A DNA stretch of 9,046 nt. Source: JAAFHS01 sp031396505 (GTDB lineage: Bacteria > Pseudomonadota > Alphaproteobacteria > Rhodobacterales > Rhodobacteraceae). The stretch spans positions 1 to 9,046 of the forward strand of contig JANNKX010000155.1 of NCBI GenBank assembly GCA_031396505.1. Reading direction: 5' to 3'. The position numbers and the translations under genes are program-made. Each line of letters opens with the position of its first letter. The first letter of the stretch is position 1. The notes beneath the pieces are model-generated. The model saw only the letters and a list, made by a program, of their open reading frames with translations, did no database searches and was not told the origin of the DNA. Shown here one piece after another: positions 1 to 7,292 of the stretch.

Positions 1-678
1 TCGACCGAGGAGACGCGCTATTACCTGAACGGTGTCTATATGCATGTGGCGACGGGGGATGCGGGCCAGGTTCTGCGCTGCGTGGCGACGGACGGGCACC
101 GGCTGGCGCGGATTGACGCAGCCCTGCCGGAAGGTGCGGCAGGCATGGCGGGCGTGATCGTGCCGCGCAAGACGGTGAACGAATTGCGCAAACTGCTGGA
201 TGATGATGATGCGGCGATTGCGGTGTCGGTATCGGAGACCAAGGTGCGCTTTGCGACGCCGCTGATCACGCTGACATCCAAGGTGATTGACGGCACCTTC
301 CCGGATTATACGCGCGTCATCCCGACGGGGAACACGCGGCGGCTGGAGGTGGACGCGAGCGAATTTGCCCGCGCGGTTGACCGGGTGGCGACAGTGTCAT
401 CGGAACGGTCACGCGCCGTGAAGCTGAGCCTGGATGAGGACCGGTTGATCCTGTCGGTGAATGCACCTGACAGTGGGGCGGCCGAGGAAGAACTGGCGGT
501 GGCCTACAGCGATGAGAAGCTGGAAATCGGGTTCAACGCGAAGTATCTGCTGGAAATTGCCAGTCAGGTCGACCGTGAAAATGCGGTGTTCATGTTCAAT
601 TCTTCGGGCGATCCGACGCTGATGCGCGAAGGCAATGACATGTCGGCGGTTTATGTCGTCATGCCGATGCGCGTGTGA
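1..678 (+). CDS. dnaN: DNA polymerase III subunit beta (sliding clamp), 3' part
   Basis: The reading frame is open from the first base, so the gene enters the window already under way; about 225 codons are present of the roughly 370 usual for the family, covering the end of domain 1 or start of domain 2 through domain 3. Seen: a start-of-fragment sequence reading STEETRYYLNGVYMH, typical of alphaproteobacterial clamps, then VATDGHRLAR, FPDYTRVIP, SSERSRAVKLSL, and the hallmark C-terminus VVMPMRV before TGA. Known of the family: the clamp is a ring-shaped homodimer that tethers polymerase III to DNA and binds other repair proteins through a hydrophobic pocket to which the C-terminal MPMRV/L tail contributes. 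The internal ATG at 40 is not the real start. It is followed by recF on the same strand after a short gap holding a GC-rich hairpin. The 3' end looks intact. Confidence 0.97.
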   Translation, partial: STEETRYYLNGVYMHVATGDAGQVLRCVATDGHRLARIDAALPEGAAGMAGVIVPRKTVNELRKLLDDDDAAIAVSVSETKVRFATPLITLTSKVIDGTFPDYTRVIPTGNTRRLEVDASEFARAVDRVATVSSERSRAVKLSLDEDRLILSVNAPDSGAAEEELAVAYSDEKLEIGFNAKYLLEIASQVDRENAVFMFNSSGDPTLMREGNDMSAVYVVMPMRV

Positions 679-681
679 TGA

Positions 682-735
682 GCCGCCGGGGGCGTTGCCC
701 CCGGACCCCCAGGATATTTGTCAACAGATGAAAGG
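682..735 (+). repeat. GC-rich intergenic repeat with perfect hairpin
   Basis: The gap after dnaN contains CCGGGGGC (686-693), a GTT loop, and GCCCCCGG (697-704), a perfect 8-bp stem, followed by ACCCCCAGGATATTTG and a CAGATGAAAGG tail. From memory this arrangement (G/C hairpin, ACCCCC, an A/T-rich GATATTT block, then something like AGATGAA) is widespread between genes in Rhodobacteraceae genomes. Only one copy is seen in this window, so its repeat nature is from knowledge and not shown here. It could attenuate or end transcription after dnaN, since there is no strong T-run straight after the stem but a TATTTG stretch lies a few bases on. Its right end overlaps one possible recF start codon. 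The right boundary is approximate. Confidence 0.55.
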
Positions 736-741
736 GACGGT

Positions 742-1836
742 GTGCCCGGCTTTGCCATCACATCACTGACCCTGTCGCATTTTCGCAGCCATCTGTCGGC
801 GCGGATGGTGTTTGACGCACGCCCGGTGGCGATTGTGGGGGCGAACGGCGCGGGCAAGACCAATGTGCTGGAGGCGGTATCACTGTTGTCACCGGGGCGG
901 GGCCTCAGGCGGGCGGAGGGCGCGGATCTGGCGCGCAAGCCGGAGGGGTTGGGTTGGAAAATCCGGGCGGAGGTGCGGGGCATCACGGCGGCGCATGAGG
1001 TGGAAACCTGGGCGGAACCGGGCGAGGGGCGCAGCGTGCGGATTGACGGGAAGGCCGCGACGCAAACAGCACTGGGGCGTGTGATGCGGGTGCTGTGGCT
1101 GATACCCGCGATGGACCGGTTGTGGATCGAGGCGGCAGAAGGACGGCGGCGGTTTCTGGACCGCATGACGATGAGCTTTGCGCCCGATCATGCAGAGGCA
1201 GTGCTGGGATATGACCGCGCTATGCGCGACCGCAACCGATTGTTGAAGGATCAGGTCGGCGATGCGCGCTGGTACACGGCCCTTGAGGTGCAGATGGCGG
1301 AGGCGGCGGGTGCGATCATGGCGAACCGGGCGGCGGCAGTGGCGCGGCTGATGGCAGCGCAGGGCGCGGCAGACACGGCGTTTCCGGCGGCGGATCTGGC
1401 AATCATCGGGCCGCAGGGGGACGCGGTGGGCGATCTGGTGGCGATCTGGGCGGCAACGCGGGGGCGCGATGTGGCGGCAGGGCGCACGCTGGTAGGGCCG
1501 CACCGGGCGGACCTGTCGGCAGTGTACCGGGCCAAGGGCGAAGCGGCGGCGCAGTGTTCGACGGGCGAGCAGAAAGCGTTGCTGATCAGCCTGATCCTGT
1601 CGAATGCGCGCGCCCTGGCGCAGGGGTTGGGGGCGACACCTGTCCTGCTGCTGGACGAGGTGGCCGCACATCTGGATGCCGCACGCCGCGCGGCACTTTA
1701 TGACGAGATTTGCGCGCTGGGCTGCCAAGCGATCATGACGGGGACGGAAAGCAGTTTGTTTGAAGGATTGGGCGACCGGGGGCAGATGTTTGCGGTGCAG
1801 GACACGGGTGCCGGGTCGCAGGTGGTGGCGCAATGA
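742..1836 (+). CDS. recF: DNA replication/repair protein RecF
   Basis: RecF is an SMC-like ATPase that acts with RecO and RecR to load RecA at single-strand gaps and stalled forks. Seen: the N-terminal LTLSHFRSH that opens most RecF proteins; Walker A GANGAGKTN with Lys about residue 39; an ABC-type signature STGEQKALLI at about 273-282; and Walker B VLLLDEVAAHLD with Asp305/Glu306. The ends of both nucleotide-binding lobes are present, and 364 residues is a normal length. I chose GTG at 742: it places LTLSHFRSH near residue 9 as in relatives and has AAAGGGA (731-737) close upstream. The frame also opens at TTG 718, but that codon lies inside the intergenic repeat, so the longer form is less likely. 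The stop overlaps the next gene by ATGA (1833-1836), suggesting translational coupling. High-GC codon use matches dnaN. Confidence 0.95.
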   Translation: MPGFAITSLTLSHFRSHLSARMVFDARPVAIVGANGAGKTNVLEAVSLLSPGRGLRRAEGADLARKPEGLGWKIRAEVRGITAAHEVETWAEPGEGRSVRIDGKAATQTALGRVMRVLWLIPAMDRLWIEAAEGRRRFLDRMTMSFAPDHAEAVLGYDRAMRDRNRLLKDQVGDARWYTALEVQMAEAAGAIMANRAAAVARLMAAQGAADTAFPAADLAIIGPQGDAVGDLVAIWAATRGRDVAAGRTLVGPHRADLSAVYRAKGEAAAQCSTGEQKALLISLILSNARALAQGLGATPVLLLDEVAAHLDAARRAALYDEICALGCQAIMTGTESSLFEGLGDRGQMFAVQDTGAGSQVVAQ

Positions 1837-2459
1837 CGATCACGGCGTGGCAGCTGCTGCTGTATGCAGGCGGGATGGCGGCCTTGTGGGCGGTGCCGGG
1901 GCCGGTGTGGGTGGCGTTGACGGCACGTACGCTGGCGGGTGGGTTTGCGAGTGCGTGGCCGCTGGCGGTGGGGGTTGTGCTGGGCGATGCGGTCTGGCCG
2001 CTGGCGGCGATTTTTGGGCTATCGTGGATCGTGTCGGTTTACGGCGGGTTTCTGGGCCTGTTGCAATGGGTGGCGGCGGTGATTTTCGTGATCATGGGGA
2101 TCATGCTGTTGGGCAAATCGGGTGAGGTGACGGGCGACGCGCGGTTGACGCGCCCGGGGCGGATGGCGGGGTTGCTGACGGGGCTGGCGGTGGTGATCGG
2201 GAACCCCAAGGCGATTTTGTTCTACATGGGGATGCTGCCCGGTTTCTTTGACCTGACGCGGCTGACGGGGTGGGATATCGCGGCCATTCTGGCGGTATCG
2301 GGGATGGTGCCATTGGTGGGCAATCTGGGCCTTGCACTGTTTATCGACCGGGCGCGGCAGGTGCTGTCATCGCCCGCTGCGATCCGGCGGGTGAACGTGA
2401 TTTCGGGGATTTTGCTGATTGGGGTGGGGGTGGTCATCGGGTCAGGCAATCTGTCGTAA
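1833..2459 (+). CDS. LysE/RhtB family amino-acid exporter
   Basis: A 208-residue very hydrophobic protein with about six predicted membrane segments, the usual size for the LysE/RhtB superfamily of inner-membrane exporters of amino acids and related metabolites. Seen: the N-terminal PGPVWVALTARTLAGGFASA followed by a glycine-rich helix ending GVVLGD, corresponding to the family's PGP...G...G.....G...G pattern; the mid-protein IGNPKAILFYMGMLPGFF, matching the typical NPKa-lfF segment; and a C-terminal hydrophobic helix rich in Gly/Val. The substrate cannot be read from sequence. The start is ATG 1833 inside the end of recF (ATGA overlap), so it is probably translated from the recF message. There is no obvious functional link to RecF, so this is an accessory insertion into the recF-gyrB neighbourhood. 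The next gene starts 9 bases after the stop. Confidence 0.88.
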   Translation: MTITAWQLLLYAGGMAALWAVPGPVWVALTARTLAGGFASAWPLAVGVVLGDAVWPLAAIFGLSWIVSVYGGFLGLLQWVAAVIFVIMGIMLLGKSGEVTGDARLTRPGRMAGLLTGLAVVIGNPKAILFYMGMLPGFFDLTRLTGWDIAAILAVSGMVPLVGNLGLALFIDRARQVLSSPAAIRRVNVISGILLIGVGVVIGSGNLS

Positions 2460-2468
2460 AGAAATGTT

Positions 2469-2906
2469 ATGACACAGTGGCGTGAACTGACAGACCACGA
2501 TGCCGCCTATCTGCAGACTGGCAAGACAATGCTTGGGCAGATGCTGAACCATGCGCATCCGATCGAGGCCCCGGAGTTGCAGGCCCTTTATGACTGGTGC
2601 CTGCAGCAGGGCTGGCAGCAAGAGATCGCCCAACTGGAGGAGTTGGGGCCCGTCCTTGCCCTTGGTGTCGGTGTCGGGGCCGAAATTGCGCTGGCTGCAA
2701 GCATGGACTGGGTCTGGGTGGAGCGCGACGATTTCGGCTGGTTCGGACTGGCCCTGAAGCGATCGGACAGGGATATCTTTGCCTTTCCGACGCGGATGAT
2801 TACGCAGCGTTTGCACGACAGGGTGGCGATCCGGATCGGGTCTTTGATCACGGGGACGGTGCAAAATATCGAGAACCTGTCTAATGCCGACTCTAACCCG
2901 CTTTGA
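2469..2906 (+). CDS. Conserved hypothetical protein, possibly DUF3806-like
   Basis: A 145-residue soluble protein with no signal peptide or membrane segment. The first half is helical and rich in Gln/Leu (LQALYDWCLQQGWQQEI). The second half has a Gly-rich stretch LGVGVGAEIAL followed by MDWVWVERDDFGWFGLALK, DIFAFPTRMITQRL and a final helix. The pattern of a helix with G-x-x-x-G, then a W-V-x-V strand, a Leu-Ala-Leu strand and a FP-x-x-x-I helix start reminds me of the DUF3806 family, but this is a weak recollection and no function follows from it. The start ATG 2469 lies 9 bases after the exporter stop, with only a weak purine stretch (AAAGAAA) upstream, so it may depend on coupling with the preceding gene. 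Reading-frame integrity, codon use and position between co-directional genes support it being real. The promoter of gyrB lies just after its stop. Confidence 0.75.
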   Translation: MTQWRELTDHDAAYLQTGKTMLGQMLNHAHPIEAPELQALYDWCLQQGWQQEIAQLEELGPVLALGVGVGAEIALAASMDWVWVERDDFGWFGLALKRSDRDIFAFPTRMITQRLHDRVAIRIGSLITGTVQNIENLSNADSNPL

Positions 2907-2929
2907 CCCCCAAATCTTGTGTCCTGCGC

Positions 2930-2977
2930 GTGACATTCCCGCCCTGAACCGCTATAAATTGCGTACAAATACAGGGG
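2930..2977 (+). promoter_or_regulatory. sigma70-type promoter and ribosome binding site of gyrB
   Basis: GTGACA at 2930-2935 (five of six bases of TTGACA) and TATAAA at 2953-2958 (five of six of TATAAT) are separated by exactly 17 bases. A start of transcription about 2965 would give a leader of roughly 20-25 bases. AGGGG at 2973-2977 lies 10 bases before the gyrB ATG and is a good Shine-Dalgarno match. The segment is markedly more A/T-rich than the flanking genes. It gives gyrB a promoter separate from the dnaN-recF unit. In many bacteria gyrB promoters respond to loss of supercoiling; nothing in the sequence proves that here. Confidence 0.75.
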
Positions 2978-2987
2978 TTACCGACGT

Positions 2988-5438
2988 ATGGCCGACGCAG
3001 CCAAGAAGACCGAAAGCTATGGTGCCGATTCGATAAAGGTTCTCAAGGGGTTAGAGGCCGTTCGCAAGCGCCCCGGCATGTATATCGGCGACACCGATGA
3101 CGGGTCGGGGCTGCACCACATGGTGTATGAGGTCGTCGATAACGGGATTGACGAGGCGCTGGCCGGGCATGCGACCGCCGTCAGCGTAAAAATCCATGCC
3201 GACAGTTCGGTTTCGGTGCGTGATAACGGGCGCGGGATTCCGGTGGGCATTCACACCGAAGAGGGTGTTTCGGCGGCAGAAGTCATCATGACGCAACTCC
3301 ATGCGGGCGGCAAATTCAACAACACTGACGACAGTGGCAATGCCTACAAGGTGTCGGGCGGCTTGCATGGTGTGGGCGTGTCGGTGGTGAATGCGCTGTC
3401 GGAATGGCTGGAACTGACGGTCTGGCGCGATGAGACGGAATATCGCGCGCGGTTTGAACATGGCGATTGCGTGGTGCATGTGCATGAGGTGGGACCGGCA
3501 CCGGGGATGCAGGGCACCGAAGTGCGGTTTCTGGGATCGGCCAAGACCAATATCCCTGAGGGGACGTTTTCCAATCTGGACTACAGTTTCAAGACGCTGG
3601 AACATCGGTTGCGCGAATTGGCGTTCCTGAATTCCGGCGTGCGGATCATCATCGAGGACGAGCGCCCGGCAGAGCCGTTGAAGACCGAGTTGTTCTATGA
3701 CGGTGGCGTGCGGGAATATGTAAAATACCTCGACCGGTCGAAATCGTCGATCCTGCCCGAACCGATCTACATGATCGGTGAGCGTAACGGCATGACCGTC
3801 GAGGTCGCGATGTGGTGGAACGACAGCTATAACGAAATGGTGCTGCCGTTTACCAACAACATCCCGCAGCGCGATGGCGGCACTCATCTGGCTGGCTTTC
3901 GCGGGGCCTTGACGCGGACGATCAACAACTATGCGCAAACCAGCGGCATTGCGAAGAAAGAAAAGGTCGATTTCACCGGGGATGATGCGCGTGAAGGGCT
4001 GACGTGCGTTCTTTCGGTCAAGGTGCCTGACCCGAAGTTTTCTTCGCAGACGAAAGATAAACTTGTCAGTTCCGAAGTGCGGCCTGCGGTGGAAAATCTG
4101 GTGAATGAAAAGCTGGCGGAGTGGTTTGAGGAAAACCCTTCCAGCGCCAAGATCATCGTCAGCAAGATTGTGGAGGCGGCACTTGCGCGCGAGGCGGCGC
4201 GCAAAGCGCGCGACCTGACGCGGCGCAAGACGGCGCTGGATATCGCATCCTTGCCCGGCAAGCTGGCCGATTGTCAGGAAAAGGATGCGTCGAAGTCCGA
4301 GATCTTTCTGGTTGAAGGGGATTCCGCAGGCGGGTCGGCGAAACAGGGGCGGTCACGGGCCAATCAGGCGGTGCTGCCGTTGCGCGGGAAAATCCTGAAC
4401 GTGGAGCGCGCGCGGTTCGACCGGATGCTGGGCAGTGCGGAAATTGGCACGCTGATCACGGCCCTTGGCACGGGCATCGGGCGGGATGAGTTTGATATCG
4501 CCAAGCTGCGCTACCACAAGGTCGTGATCATGACCGATGCCGATGTGGATGGCGCGCATATCCGGACGCTGCTGCTGACGTTCTTTTTCCGGCAGATGCC
4601 TGCGTTGATCGAAGGGGGCTACCTGTATATCGCGCAGCCGCCTTTGTATAAGGTCGCGCGCGGAAAATCCGAGGTTTACCTGAAGGATCAGGCAGCACTT
4701 GAGGATTATCTGGTCGAGATGGGGTTAGAAGGTGCAGTGCTGCGTCTGAATACCGGCGAGGAAATTGCCGGGGCCGATCTGGCGCGCGTTCTGGAAGGGG
4801 CGCGGCAGTTCCGCAAGGTTCTGGATGCGTTTCCAACGCATTATCCGCGCGGCATTCTGGAACAGGCGGCGATTGCAGGCGCGTTTGATGCGGGGCAGGC
4901 GGACGCCGATCTGCAGGCGGTGGCCGATATGGTGGCCAAACGGCTGGATATGATCGCGACCGAATACGAACGCGGCTGGTCAGGGCGGATCACGCAGGAT
5001 CATGGCATCCGGCTGTCACGCATTTTGCGCGGGGTCGAGGAATTGCGCACGCTGGATGGGGCTGTGCTGCGGTCGGGCGAGGCGCGGCGGCTGTCGGCGG
5101 TATCAACCCAGACGCGCGACCCGTTCAAGGGGCCTGCCCGGCTGGTGCGGAAAGACCGGGATCAGATGATCCATGGGCCGATTGACCTGCTGAAAGCAAT
5201 TCTGGCCGAGGGTGAAAAGGGCCTGTCCCTGCAACGCTATAAAGGTTTGGGCGAGATGAACCCGGAACAGTTGTGGGAAACCACGCTGGACCCCGAGGCG
5301 CGCACCCTGTTGCAGGTCAAGGTCGATGATCTGGCGGAAGCCGATGACATTTTCACCAAGCTGATGGGTGATGTGGTCGAACCCCGGCGCGCGTTCATTC
5401 AGGAAAACGCGCTGTCGGTGGAGAACCTGGATTTCTGA
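2988..5438 (+). CDS. gyrB: DNA gyrase subunit B
   Basis: The 816-residue ATPase subunit of DNA gyrase, which with GyrA introduces negative supercoils. Seen in order: GHKL ATPase domain with EVVDNGIDEA (catalytic Glu48, Mg-binding Asn52), DNGRGIP (Asp79) and GGLHGVGVSVVNALS; transducer domain with the QTKDKL switch-lysine loop; TOPRIM domain with EGDSAGGSAKQGR (Glu443), LPLRGKILNVE and MTDADVDGAHIRTLL (Asp517, Asp519, Asp521, metal-binding); an inserted segment of moderate length; and the C-terminal LQRYKGLGEMNPEQLWETT (Gln749 on) that contacts GyrA. Length is normal for alphaproteobacterial GyrB. The DxDxD and LQRYKGLGEMN forms, the linkage to recF, and the presence of the full C-terminal tail favour GyrB over ParE. 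Start ATG 2988 has a well-placed AGGGG. No frame damage is seen. Confidence 0.98.
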   Translation: MADAAKKTESYGADSIKVLKGLEAVRKRPGMYIGDTDDGSGLHHMVYEVVDNGIDEALAGHATAVSVKIHADSSVSVRDNGRGIPVGIHTEEGVSAAEVIMTQLHAGGKFNNTDDSGNAYKVSGGLHGVGVSVVNALSEWLELTVWRDETEYRARFEHGDCVVHVHEVGPAPGMQGTEVRFLGSAKTNIPEGTFSNLDYSFKTLEHRLRELAFLNSGVRIIIEDERPAEPLKTELFYDGGVREYVKYLDRSKSSILPEPIYMIGERNGMTVEVAMWWNDSYNEMVLPFTNNIPQRDGGTHLAGFRGALTRTINNYAQTSGIAKKEKVDFTGDDAREGLTCVLSVKVPDPKFSSQTKDKLVSSEVRPAVENLVNEKLAEWFEENPSSAKIIVSKIVEAALAREAARKARDLTRRKTALDIASLPGKLADCQEKDASKSEIFLVEGDSAGGSAKQGRSRANQAVLPLRGKILNVERARFDRMLGSAEIGTLITALGTGIGRDEFDIAKLRYHKVVIMTDADVDGAHIRTLLLTFFFRQMPALIEGGYLYIAQPPLYKVARGKSEVYLKDQAALEDYLVEMGLEGAVLRLNTGEEIAGADLARVLEGARQFRKVLDAFPTHYPRGILEQAAIAGAFDAGQADADLQAVADMVAKRLDMIATEYERGWSGRITQDHGIRLSRILRGVEELRTLDGAVLRSGEARRLSAVSTQTRDPFKGPARLVRKDRDQMIHGPIDLLKAILAEGEKGLSLQRYKGLGEMNPEQLWETTLDPEARTLLQVKVDDLAEADDIFTKLMGDVVEPRRAFIQENALSVENLDF

Positions 5439-5442
5439 ACAC

Positions 5443-5471
5443 ACGGCGTTTGCGGGTTCGTGCAACGCCGT
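5443..5471 (+). terminator. Hairpin after gyrB, possible terminator
   Basis: ACGGCGTT (5443-5450) pairs perfectly with AACGCCGT (5464-5471). With one bulged T the stem can extend by GC/GC, leaving an eight-base loop. It begins four bases after the gyrB stop. No T-run follows (TGGGTGAGTTTG), so as an intrinsic terminator it is weak; it may instead protect the 3' end of the transcript or work with the next hairpin. Confidence 0.45.
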
Positions 5472-5483
5472 TGGGTGAGTTTG

Positions 5484-5511
5484 CCCTTGATCTGGTGAAC
5501 CAGATCAAGGG
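5484..5511. repeat. 28-bp palindrome between convergent genes
   Basis: Arm CCCTTGATCTGGT (5484-5496), centre GA, and its exact reverse complement (5499-5511) give 13 perfect base pairs. TTT at 5480-5482 and AAA at 5513-5515 could extend the symmetry beyond one mismatch. It lies between the gyrB end and the end of the oppositely oriented molybdopterin-subunit remnant, five bases from its stop. On neither strand does a T-run follow the stem, unlike a classical intrinsic terminator. The core TGGT-GA-ACCA fits the general TGGT-N-ACCA shape bound by FadR/GntR-family regulators. Either a shared convergent terminator or an operator stranded by deletion is possible. Confidence 0.6.
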
Positions 5512-5515
5512 AAAA

Positions 5516-6973
5516 TCATTCAGGATTGCCGCAATCCACCACGGCAACAACACGCAACACGCGGGGCGTACCGTCCGCTTTCACTGACACCTCGACCACA
5601 TGGGCGGCAAAGGATCCCATCGCCGCGATCACGGCAATGCCGCGGCCTACGCCCGGTGCGGGGGGCGAGGTCCAGTTTGAGCGCAGTGCTGCCTCGTCCA
5701 ACACCCGCTGATGGCGTGAGCCTTCGGTCAAATGGATACGGCGAAACGCATGTGGATCGGCACCCGCCGCATGGGCCAGTTCATCAACAAAGGATTCCGT
5801 GTAAAATCCGTGTTGGGTGTGATCAACCGCCCGCCAGAAGGAATCTGGTTGATGCGATATGAAGGGATGGTGGGTGATCGTCGTGGTTGGGACGGTGTAG
5901 GGGATCGGTGCCGCCCCTGCCGCCTCGGACCCTTGCGCATAGTCGGTGGTCCAGGTTGCAATTTTCTTGTCTGCACCAAGCATTGCTGACATCCGCGCCG
6001 ATTGCTGTGGGCGGTAAGCGCCTTGGGCGAAATCCTCTTCCCGCGACCATATCAGCTTGACCGGATAGGGTGTTTGCAACGCGATTTTCACAACCTGAGC
6101 GATGAACTGGCAAGATTGCGGGAAACGCCGGCCAAACCCGCCGCCCATGATCATCGGGTGAAAGGTGACGTTTTCCAGGGCGAGGCCAGAAACCCCAGCG
6201 ATAATGGCACGTGTTTCAATGGGGTCTTGGGTGCCACCCCAAACGTCAAGTCTTCCATCGGCGAAATGGGCGGTTATTGATGGGGGTTCCATCGTCGCCT
6301 GATGCAGGAACGGAACACGTTAGCTGGCGTGAACCGTGCCGACAGCGTTTACGCTGCCCGTACCGGGTTGGAGCAACGTTTCTTGCTGTTCATAAATCGA
6401 CGCTGTCGAAATCCCGGCAAGTCCGGCATCGGAAAACTTTGGCGAAAGGGCGCGCAACCCTTGGATCGCGGGCCAGTAACCTTTGGCCACGACCGCCACT
6501 TCATGATCCAGCTTGATAACCTGTTCCACGCCACTGATGGCCAAAGCGGGGGCTTCATCAACCGAAAGCAATGCGCCACCCCGCACGGGTGCCGCCATGA
6601 TCGTGGCGATGCGCATTTCCGGCAGGGTGAAGTCGATGCCATAAATCGCCTCTCCGGTTACTTTCCTTGGAATATCATGCCGTTGTGGTGACGTACCGAT
6701 GATCGTGAACGTGGCTGCGGTCTTCAGGGTTGGTGCGGTTTGAAGTGTGCGGCTGGCCGCATCTGCAGCCAGTTCGCCATAGGTTGCGGATTTTCCGCTG
6801 GCGGCGTGCATGACTGTGCTGTTGGCAGTTGTCAGTTCCGCCTCAGGGACGTTCAGCTTTTCCGCCGCGAATTCAATCAGGGCTGCCCTGAAGGTCGCCC
6901 CAAGCAGGCGCATGCCGTACTGGCCCGTCATCGAGATGGCGGTTGAGCCGCCCATGATCTGGAGGCCGATCTG
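5516..6973 (-). pseudogene. Molybdopterin subunit remnant (xanthine dehydrogenase/isoquinoline oxidoreductase type)
   Basis: Remnant of the large molybdenum-cofactor subunit of a molybdenum hydroxylase of the isoquinoline 1-oxidoreductase beta / aldehyde oxidase type. About 486 codons remain of the roughly 720-750 usual. Seen along the - strand: MGGSTAIS (Gly-rich segment, 6955 down), ASGKSATYGELA, DIPRKVTGEAIYGIDF (start of the second half typical of the family), an in-frame TAA at 6320-6322, VPFLHQATMEPP, GGGFGRRFPQ (molybdopterin-binding motif, 6125-6145), SFWRAVDHTQHGFYTESFVDELA, and VVAVVDCG just before the stop at 5516. Both halves are in the same frame. Missing: the N-terminal part (apparently deleted together with the end of the [2Fe-2S] gene) and about 130 residues at the C-terminus, including the GxGE region carrying the catalytic Glu in relatives. 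Three separate lesions make a working enzyme implausible even if the stop were read through. An ATG at 6292 could start a fragment, but nothing suggests it is used. Confidence 0.85.
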
Positions 6974-7267
6974 CTGGGCGACCTGATGCGCGATTCATGC
7001 CTCTTGCAGTGCGTGCAGTTTGGTGGAGACCGAACCAAGACCTTCGATCGTTGTGATGCTTTGACCGGCCACATCGCCCAGTGCGATCTGGCAAGACCGG
7101 GTGGCCTGCCCGTCAGCATGTACGGTGCAAGCCCCACAAGCGCCGATCCCACAGCCGAACTTGGTGCCTGTCAGGGCCATCTGTTCGCGCAAGACCCACA
7201 AAAGTGGCGTCGATGGGTCAACATCGGTATCGAAGATCTGTCCATTTACACTGAGCTGCGTTGACAT
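6974..7267 (-). pseudogene. [2Fe-2S] subunit of the same molybdenum hydroxylase, truncated
   Basis: Small iron-sulfur subunit that passes electrons from the molybdenum centre. From ATG 7267 the product is 90 residues (MSTQLSVNGQ...); the family is about 150. Seen: plant-ferredoxin-like N-terminal domain with all four ligands of the first cluster, Cys39, Cys44, Cys47 (CGIGACGAC) and Cys59 (RSC), then ITTIEGL. The frame stops at TGA 6995-6997 in the context LHALQEA-stop-IAHQVAQ, where relatives read a Trp (EAW-IxHQVxQCGYC). After seven more matching residues the sequence jumps into the molybdopterin subunit at about 6971-6976. The second domain with its CGxC and CRC motifs is therefore gone. 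The ATG has GGGGA (7277-7281) nine bases upstream; a TTG at 7276 is a less likely start. The remaining domain could fold, but without the partner subunit it should have no oxidoreductase role. Confidence 0.85.
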
Positions 7268-7292
7268 CGGTAACAATCCCCATGAGACGGCA

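Noticed and set aside
889..1833. Long open frame (314 codons) on the - strand through recF
   Set aside because: Arg/His/Pro-rich with no recognisable motif; a by-product of GC-rich codon use in recF, which has full family motifs on the other strand.
3051..3938. Long open frame (295 codons) on the - strand through gyrB
   Set aside because: Antisense shadow of the conserved ATPase domain; no ribosome binding site or family features.
5443..5515. Transposon end or attachment site after gyrB
   Set aside because: The two hairpins are internally symmetric, with no flanking direct repeat, integrase or transposase in the window.
6302..6691. 129-codon + strand frame across the molybdopterin-subunit remnant
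   Set aside because: The - strand carries clear molybdenum hydroxylase sequence; the + strand product is unrecognisable.
6995..6997. TGA as a selenocysteine codon in the [2Fe-2S] subunit
   Set aside because: The family residue here is Trp, not Cys, no selenocysteine hairpin is apparent downstream, and the fused downstream part is itself damaged.
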